A DNA stretch of 64,000 nt from Amyelois transitella (lineage: Eukaryota; Arthropoda; Insecta; Lepidoptera; Pyralidae), in NCBI RefSeq assembly GCF_032362555.1, contig NC_083510.1, forward strand, positions 6,413,501 to 6,477,500, given 5' to 3'. Below are positions 57,201-64,000 of this stretch, one piece after another. The number at the start of each line of letters is the position of its first letter. Position 1 is the first letter of the stretch. Under the pieces are notes generated by a model. It did no database searches, was not told where the DNA came from, and worked only from the letters and a program-made list of their open reading frames with translations. The position numbers were made by a program, and so were the translations under genes.

Positions 57201-59563
57201 TCCATTTATCAACAAATACTAGAAAATAAATGAAATGGAAAGCTAACAATGAGTCAGTCGTAATAGATCGACATAAATATTTGCAGTACAAACACCACGG
57301 AATGTCGGTTTTATGTAAATTAGTCTTTATTGCACTTACGTGGACGATGTAACCAGATTATCGCGGGACGTGCCCCGACAGGTTGATGGTGACCGACGAC
57401 GCTTTGTAGAAAGCTAATATTTGGCAACAAACTTTCCGCAATAAACAATATATCCGTTTTAGTGCAAATAGGTACTATTTGCAGGAGATATACTAAGATG
57501 TGAGATTGCCCTGCACAGATTGCGGAGATCACTCGGGTGTCGTTTCGTGTCAAACCTTGACTTACCCAATCCAAGATCATGATTAAAAGACGCATCTTGG
57601 GTTCCCATCCAGAAAGATGTCGGTTACGGTCTTTGTGGCGCGACGGTAGTGCGCTTGTCTGTGACACAGTAGGTCCCGGGTTTGAATCCCGGCCAGGGAA
57701 TGATGAGAAATGATCTTTCTCCTTGTTCTGGGACTTGGATGTTTATCATTATAAGTATTTATAATAAAATATATTATCGTTGAGTTAGTATCACGTAACA
57801 CAAGGCTCGAACTTACTTCGAGGCTAACTCAATCTGTTTAATCTGTCCCTTATATATATATTTATTTATGTATAAGCGGAATGTATTTGAGAAGGACAAA
57901 TCTATTTGCCGTAGAACACATGCATTGACAATATTCTCATAATGATGTTCATCTATTTAGTCTCTGAATGATTTTCGTGCACTTTTCAAACAGCTGTCAA
58001 AATTTTAATATTCTTTGTTAGCCATTATTTGGTAGGTATGTATAATTAATTCCGCAATTATTTTTTTAATTTCATATATATAAATGTAAAACAATTAAGA
58101 CAAAACATACATATATACCAAATCATTCATACGTTCATGTTCGTACTTACCTAAATGATAAAAAAAATGTAGATCATTTTTTAATACATCCAAATTATAA
58201 ATCCTGTTCATAAAGCATGTGGGTGTTTCGCATGTTGCTTTATAAAGTACAGATCACACTAAAAGCTAGACTAAGTTATCTCGCTTAACACTTTTTTTGT
58301 AGCTTTGTTTCATTCATTCATTCAACCAAACTACCGTCAACAAAAAAGAGCAGTCAAGCCTAGATAATTAATTATATGGATATCATGCAAACAACACAAA
58401 TTGCTGAATAAGCTTTTGCTTGAGTTTCAGATTCATAGGAACTTGGTAAAAACCATTCATAGGTATTCATGCCTACATTTTTGTTTACCTGTCCCGTAAT
58501 TTTGGCTGTGTGTGATTAGAAGGATTAGTCCGTCAACTTTTCCTTTTATATATTTGCATTAATAATTAACATTTACATTAGATAATTTTGTTTAGCTCAC
58601 GGTATATTGTATACTTTATCAGATTTATGTAATTGAAGCGCATATCATATTAACATGGACAATGGAACAAGATCGTGGTACAAAAACAATTTAAGAAGTA
58701 CACCTGCGAAAGGTTCAACGGCCGCTATTTCAACGGAGCTGATCAAAGGAAACACCGATCATTTGAGTTACAATTAGGACTTCTTGAGAATTCAGCTCAC
58801 TGCCGGTTATAAAAAGCATAAAATTCTTGACGAGTTTTGCAAATCACTAAGCATAAATCATCGATATACGAATTAATAAGAATTATTTATTTTGAAATTA
58901 GAAGCAGTTACTTCCTTTTTACATGAACCTACACACAACAAGACCGACGAAGCTCAAAGGTGAAAGAAAGATTGAAGAAATAATTGCAATAAATACGTTA
59001 ATTTTATTAACCATCTTTATTTTAATAAGAAAAAGTGTTTTATTATGTTAATGCCTTTATAAATCCTTGTCTCATATTATACAGGCAAAAACAAAAATAA
59101 CATAATTATCCCGTTAGAAGTACAGATATTTTAAATGATTACAAAATCCATATATCTTGTGAAAAAATATGACACGAATTTTATGATATATGGTATATTT
59201 ATTCAAGGTTTTAACAGGAATATTTTTTATTCTCGTCATATTTTAATAATTTAGAATATTCATTAGTAACACAGTGTTCAACAGTTATCTTCGAGCTTAC
59301 CGTATTATGTAAAATACGAATGCTGATAAAAGAAGGAAATACCTTTAAAGACTATTTTTTTTTCTTTCTTTATTTTCAGTTATGATGCAAATGATGGGTC
59401 ATCCAGAACTGAAAGGGGAGCTATTCTGAATCTGGGATCAGATGATGCTGCCCTTGACGTCAATGGAGCAGTTCGCTGGTACGACAATAAGGGGCAGTTG
59501 TACGAAATGACGTATAAAGCTGGCAAGAGGGGCTACAGGACCATAATTAAGAAAGTGTCATAA
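54265..59563 (+). CDS. Divergent RR cuticular protein (110 aa, three exons, long introns)
   Basis: Exons are 54265-54279, 56122-56255 and 59380-59563 (333 nt). MLLLL then VFSAACLVQTLTAS form the signal peptide. The mature start is PYYGSQPNQPSAQVVRHEYD, then SYNFYYDANDGSSRTERG across the phase-2 intron. It continues GSDDAALDVNGAVRWYDNKG, YEMTYKAGKRGYRT and the basic end IIKKVS. The gene plan and first half of the domain are those of RR-1. In the core, the usual Y-x-A-D-E-x-G is Y-K-A-G-K-R-G: the acidic pair is replaced and the tail is basic, so chitin binding may be altered. Introns of 1.8 and 3.1 kb hold SINE copies. Start chosen by TATA spacing and the donor CTG then GTAGGT. Confidence 0.83.
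55130..55320 (+). repeat. Interspersed repeat with CGCACGGGT head
   Basis: CTAGCGACCCGCCCCGGCTT then CGCACGGGTGCAAAA, CAACAAAATCCGTTGCG and an ATGTAGTGATGAA end; same type as 1029-1215. In intron 1 of the 54265 gene. Confidence 0.6.
56335..56520 (+). repeat. Fragment of the second SINE family
   Basis: AATGGATGTGTAACCTAACA, AGGTCCGCTTGCAATTGTTG, CACTTCAGGGTCGTGGTCAC and ACCCCGGGCTCCTCTGCAG, in family order. In intron 2 of the 54265 gene. Confidence 0.6.
57490..57605 (+). repeat. Fragment of the second SINE family
   Basis: TTGCCCTGCACAGATTGCGG, GGTGTCGTTTCGTGTCAAAC and TCCAAGATCATGATTAAAAG, immediately upstream of a tRNA-headed SINE; the two families are joined here. Confidence 0.55.
57625..57860 (+). 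mobile_element. tRNA-derived SINE, full copy
   Basis: GGTCTTTGTGGCGCGACGG, then GGGTTTGAATCCCGGCCAGG (B-box with one change), GATGTTTATCATTATAAGT and ACTTACTTCGAGGCTAACTC, ending in an AT-rich tail. In intron 2 of the 54265 gene. Confidence 0.8.
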
Positions 59564-60098
59564 CATTGTATGTAAGAAGTGAATATGATAGGGATATATA
59601 GTAAACTAATGCAAAGAATTGACTTTAACAAAAGACTGTCTGGATTCGATTGAAAAAAGCGATCGGATCTTGTAACTTATGTATATTGTCACTGGAAGTC
59701 ATCATATCTCTTGTATTTCATTAAGTTTTTATTTAAATTAATTTATTAAATTATTGAATGAACAATTTTTTTTATTTAATTATTAGAAAACATTATTCAA
59801 TTAACTATACCTAGATCATACAAGATTAAAATGAATATTGCGTAGCCTTGTAAAAAAGACTAACGTTTATAACTATTATAAATTTCGTTTTATAGCAGAG
59901 CAGAACAACTTAAGGGCCTTAAAAGAAATTGAATATCTACCTCATTTTTAATATAATGCCGCCTTTAGTAAATTACGTAATACAACTTTTAGATTTATAT
60001 TGTATTACTTATCACTACATATTATAATGTAAAGTTCTTCCTTTTTTTTCTGTCTGTATTTATGCGCTTATCTTGAAAAGTGGTGGACAGAAATACTA

Positions 60099-61416
60099 CT
60101 CTGTCAAGAAAGTAGCAGGAAAAGATCAATAATACACAAACTGTTTGTTATTCATCCAAATTTATTTTATCACCTTCAAAATATGCTCCTTTAGAAACGA
60201 TACACTTACGCCAACGAATAATCCAATCATCAAAACATTTTTTAAATGCTGTTTCCGGAATTGAGGTCAGTTCTCGCCGCGAATTCTCTTTTATGTCTTC
60301 TACCGATTGAAAACGGGTGCCACGAAGTGGTAATTTGAGTTTAGGAAAAAGAAAAAAGTCGGCTGGAGCCATATCTGGTGAATATGGAGGTTGCTCGATG
60401 GTATTTGTTGAGTGTTTGGTTAAAAATTCGTTCACAATGATGGCCTTGTGCGAAGGTGCATTATCATGGTGCAAAATCCAAGAATTTTCTTTCCACAAAT
60501 CTGGCCTTTTTCGTCGGATTTGCTCTCTTAAACGCCGCATAACACTCAAATAATATTCCTTATTTACCGTTTGACCTTCCGGCAAGAATTCCGAGTGCAC
60601 AACACCGCGATAGTCAAAGAAAACAGTCGACATGACTTTGACTTTTGAACGACTTTGGCGTGGTTTTTTCGGTTTCGGTTCAGTTGGAAGGCGCCACTCC
60701 GAAGCTTGTTAACTAGTTTGCATGTCAAACTCGTAAACCCACGTCTCGTCACCAGTAACAATGCGTTTCATGAATGTTGGGTCGGAATTGACTCGTTCTA
60801 GCATGTCCTCAGCGACTCTCATGCGATTGAGTTTTTGAAAAAAATTCAGGTCTTTTGGGACTAGCCGAGCGGCAACATGTTTCATACCCAAATTATTAGT
60901 TAAAATGGTACGGATCGACTCGTGAGATACAGAAAGTTCGGTGGCTATCTCTCTCAAAGTTGAATGAGGATTTTCAGTCACTATTTCCTTCACTTTTGCG
61001 ATGTTAACTTCAGTTGCAGACGTTGATGGCCTACCAGAGCGAGGCAAATCTTCCATCACATCTCGACCGCTTTTGAACGCTTTGTACCACTCATAAGCAC
61101 GAGTTTTTGATAAAGTCGATTCACCGTAAGCCTTCTGTAACATTTTCAGTGACTCCGAACACGATATTCCATTGGCAATGCAAAATTTAAGATAAACTCT
61201 TTGTTCGATGTTTTTATCCATTATGAAATTAGCAATACACACTAGATATGATATAACTAAAAATAGCACTGTATTTAATGTAAACAACAGATGCAACTCA
61301 AACTCCGCGCCAAAATGGAAAACAGTTGTTCCAATCTAACAACAACAAAAAAAACAAAAATTTGAATTTGGAACCATAAATAAATAATCCATTCCCGATA
61401 CTTTTCTGACTGAATG
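60099..61416 (-). mobile_element. Mariner transposon, about 1.3 kb
   Basis: A transposase frame on the minus strand is flanked by imperfect inverted ends of about 26 bases. The outer part of the right end reads TACATTCAGTCAGAAAAGT; the left end reads TACTCTGTCAAGAAAGTAG. Both sides keep TA (60097-60098, 61417-61418), the usual mariner target. The size is typical of the family. It lies between two CPR genes. Confidence 0.85.
60148..61221 (-). pseudogene. Mariner transposase (D,D34D), one nonsense codon
   Basis: Catalyses cut-and-paste transposition at TA sites when intact. The frame of 357 residues from MDKNIEQRVYLKFC to EGDKINLDE is continuous except for a TAA at residue 171 (60709-60711), where relatives have Gln after FDMQTS. 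Visible parts: a paired-like helix-turn-helix N-terminus (LREIATELSVSHESIRTIL), first Asp in TGDETWVYEF, second in HHDNAPSH, third in YSPDMAPADFFLFP. There are 34 residues between the second and third Asp, the mariner signature. Only one break is visible, so inactivation looks recent. The in-frame Met codons upstream of 61221 are unlikely starts because MDK is the usual family N-terminus. Confidence 0.9.
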
Positions 61417-61705
61417 TATGTATGTATTTAGTAAAATATTGATGTCATAATAATCAGAATCGACGTCAAGTATTTTGGCATAATCAAAAGGGAAAAAATC
61501 AATAAAGGAAATTTTTAGTTGAGTTTAAAATCACTTGCTAAAGACCATGTAAGTATTTAGCCTTTAGTGTGATGTTAATCATTATGATCGTCAAATGTAT
61601 TCGCGATTGTTGTTTGTTCGCTAAGTTTCATCACTTGATTTCGTGTTATCACTCAGTTGCATACCCTGTACACTGACATTGCTGTAATGTCGACAAACAT
61701 TCACC

Positions 61706-61715
61706 TATATTTAAG
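61706..61715 (+). promoter_or_regulatory. Possible TATA-like box of the 61789 gene
   Basis: TATATTTAAG, 83 bases before the ATG, at the spacing used by the other CPR genes; weaker match than the others. Confidence 0.4.
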
Positions 61716-61788
61716 GATGGTTTTGTATTTTTTCTCACAGTATCCAAGTGACTTGTCAGTTAGATATCCTTTACAAAAAAAAAACAAG

Positions 61789-63392
61789 ATGTTCACCGTA
61801 AGTACCTACTACATATAATTTGAACGATAAAATTTTTATGATATAAAGTAAAATAATTTTCTTATATATCCCTATCAAACACTTTGATTCTAACTTTTCA
61901 ACTAACCACTCATTTTTGTGTTGATATGTCGGCCAATTAGAAAGTCAGCCAGTGTCCTCTTATGTTTATTGAGATTAAGTAAAAAGTGGCTCAGTTACTT
62001 TTTGTTTAAATGAGATGATGGTTGATTATATTTCCAGAAATTATTCGTCTTCGCCGCTTTCATCGCAGCGCTCACTGCACAAGAAAACGCCGACAAACAG
62101 CCCGTAGAAATAATAACGGAAAGAACTTTAGTCAAACCAGATGGATACGATTTTGAGTAAGTACGGTTTCAATTCATATAAAATACTTTACTGTTCATCT
62201 ACAGAGCATACGTACATTACAAGGGCGGGCTATTCTTTAGTGGGATATTTTAATTATTAAAACTTATGATCAATCTCATAATTAGAATATGTCTTGTCTA
62301 TGCTTGATTGTTTACTCATCACAAGTACATTTTGAGGTTTATTGGCCATTCCATTATCTTCTTACCATAAAGTGTTACCTTGCATAATATGACAAAGATC
62401 TTTTGGTTATATACCTAATGATTGGCTTAACGTTTAATTACTACGTTATAATACTAAGGTATATTTAAAAATCTTTTTTATATATTACATTTAAAGTCGC
62501 TTTTACGGCATCGTACCTAAAAGGAAATATGGGCCCTTATTACTAAGCCTCCGCTGTCAGTTTATCCGTCTGTTCGTTTGTCCATCTGTTCTGTTCGTCT
62601 GTCCGAGTGTCTGTCACCAGACTGTATCTCATAAACAGTGAGAGCTGGAAAGCTTATTTTTTTAATGGTCTATTTCCGTTGCCGCTTTAAGAACAACTAA
62701 AAAAAATAGATATAAAATGTTTAGGGGAGTACAATAAACGTGATGTTTTCGTATTTTCGCTCAATATTAATCACAGAATATTTTTCTCAGAATATTTACT
62801 TATTTATTTCCTTTCAAAATAAAAAAATTATAACAATAAAGTAATTTTTTAATGCGGCATCATACAACAAACATATTTTGTTTATCCACAGCGCCATCTT
62901 ATTAATTTCTTTAAATTTATTAGGATGTCAAATCCTAAAAAGATCATGGTATGTATTGACCGCATTGTAGTTCTACCAATTTGCGCTAGATGGCATTGTT
63001 ATAATGTTAAATGATGTAAATAATAATTATTTGGTTTTGATTGAAGCTGAAACGTGAATATAATTTTAATTAAGTGAAAGACGAGGAGTATGCTATACCT
63101 TTGCCGCAACCCCCGCATTACCCACATATTACTCTCTTCTTGCAAACTCATGAAGCAATACTAATGGTATAATTATAAATTCCTCAAAAAGTATTTTTAT
63201 TTTAGATACAAAACTAGCGACGGCGTATCACGCCGGGAGGAAGGAACCCTGATCACCGTTGGCGACCAACAGGGTATCGGAGTGAAGGGGTCCTACTCCT
63301 ACACGGCTCCTGACGGACAGCAGTACCAGGTCACCTTCACAGCTGATGATAAAGGATACAAACCACAGATTCACATCTTACCAAGCCAATAA
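61789..63392 (+). CDS. RR-1 larval-cuticle-protein type (104 aa, three exons)
   Basis: Secreted RR-1 protein. Exons are 61789-61797, 62038-62156 and 63206-63392 (315 nt). MFT then KLFVFAAFIAALTAQ form the signal peptide. The mature start is ENADKQPVEIITERTLVKPD, then GYDFEYKTSDGVSRREEG across the phase-2 intron. It continues GTLITVGDQQGIGVKGSYSY, APDGQQYQVTFTADDKGYKP and the short end QIHILPSQ. This is the compact lepidopteran larval cuticle protein layout. The stop codon overlaps a poly(A) signal (CCAATAAATT, AATAAA at 63388-63393). A dispersed repeat lies in intron 2. Confidence 0.92.
62530..62870 (+). repeat. Lepidopteran dispersed repeat (GTCTGTCACCAGACTGTATC type)
   Basis: CTCCGCTGTCAGTTTATCCG, a run of GTCTGTCCGTC-like words, CACCAGACTGTATCTCATAA, TTTCCGTTGCCGCTTTAAGA and ACAATAAACGTGATGTTTTC, ending near CATCATACAACAAACAT. 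A familiar moth repeat; in intron 2 of the 61789-63392 gene. Confidence 0.6.
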
Positions 63393-63399
63393 ATTATGT

Positions 63400-64000
63400 A
63401 CAAAGTATTCTGCCTTTATTTTTGAACAATTAATATCTAATTGGTCTAAGGTTGAAAAACATCGATTGCGCCTATTCCCGCGGGATAACCCAAATATAGC
63501 CTAAGTATGTTCTTTTCCACGGTGTAGGTAAACTTATGCTTTAATATATATTAGTAATTATAAATATTATGCATACAGGATATAATTTGTTAATATTTCC
63601 ATTCATTAATTTATAGTAAAATGGGCATGAATGTTGCATAAATAGACCGCAAAGATCCAAAGAAGCGAAAATGCGTTGTTTAATTGATAGGAAACTTAAA
63701 TGTACCTATGCGTTTTATTTGAGAGGCAGATAAAAGAATCTTGGATTAAAATAATCATTTACCGCTTTGAACTCTTCTTGTTAATATACCTACTTTATCC
63801 GATCAAACGAGAAAGAGAGTGTGAAATAAAACATTTAAATGTTTTCATTATGAATCATTTACTTATTAACAACATGCACATAACAACTGTAACTATGGTG
63901 GGTGTTCACAGAGAGTAAGTATAAGTAGAGAATTTGTTAAATAGCTGATCAACTGATGATCAGCTGATCAATTGAATACTATATTATTACTTTTAGTATC
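63400..64000. other. Window end, no gene recognised
   Basis: AT-rich. A plus-strand frame ending at 63918 is followed by a donor-like GAGAGTAAGTATAAG, but has no family motif. A short palindromic stretch of GATCAGCTGATCA words lies at about 63945-63975. Confidence 0.35.

Noticed and set aside
57583-57801. Minus-strand frame MLRDTNSTIIYFIINTYND
   Set aside because: Again the translated SINE; it matches the 27313 frame because the elements match.
63700-63918. Possible first exon ending at GAGAGTAAGT
   Set aside because: No TATA box, signal peptide or family motif, and the window ends before a partner exon could be seen.

Overview
This is an AT-rich nuclear window from a moth or butterfly (Lepidoptera). 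The evidence is a run of small multi-exon genes for secreted RR-type (Rebers-Riddiford, chitin-binding) cuticular proteins, a jockey/CR1-like LINE end, a mariner element, and many short interspersed repeats of lepidopteran type. No bacterial-style gene layout, rRNA, CRISPR or viral element was seen. The longest simple ORFs mostly mislead, because the host genes are split by introns; the gene models here were built by hand from splice sites, reading phase and protein motifs.

Layout. Block 1 (plus strand, 0.8-25.7 kb) holds four RR-1 cuticular protein (CPR) genes: 794-8205, 14097-18820, 22222-23354 and 24112-25693. The last has three tandem alternative terminal exons. Block 2 (minus strand, 26.1-33.4 kb) holds three more: 27689-26122, 29896-28710 and 33374-32449. 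The latter two are tandem duplicates. Block 3 (34.4-49.0 kb) is mixed: an unrecognised four-cysteine secreted protein (34454-36879, +); a typical CPR (42710-43561, +); a secreted protein with a CPR-like gene plan and tail but no RR domain (44725-45551, +); and two minus-strand genes of one unrecognised small family (45840-45553 and 49018-48689). Block 4 (plus strand, 54.2-63.4 kb) holds two CPR genes, one with a degenerate RR core (54265-59563) and one typical (61789-63392). A mariner with a single nonsense codon lies between them.

Shared plan. In most CPR genes a short first coding exon (3-5 codons) begins the signal peptide. A phase-0 intron follows, then an exon with the rest of the signal peptide and the mature N-terminus. 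A phase-2 intron at the start of the aromatic [YF]-x-[YF] motif then leads to the RR exon. Genes 22222-23354 and 24112-25693 instead begin translation directly after an acceptor. TATA boxes about 75-100 bases before the ATG are visible for seven of the genes. The products should be secreted by epidermal cells and bind chitin in soft cuticle, so the cluster looks like a set of stage- or site-specific structural proteins made by tandem duplication.

The space between genes is mostly old interspersed repeats: a GTGCCGGGAACCA...(ATGT)n family with about twenty copies or fragments, a tRNA-headed SINE, a second tRNA-like SINE family, a palindrome-rich 849-bp TIR element, and several unusual hairpins. 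All family assignments come from reading motifs; no database search was possible.
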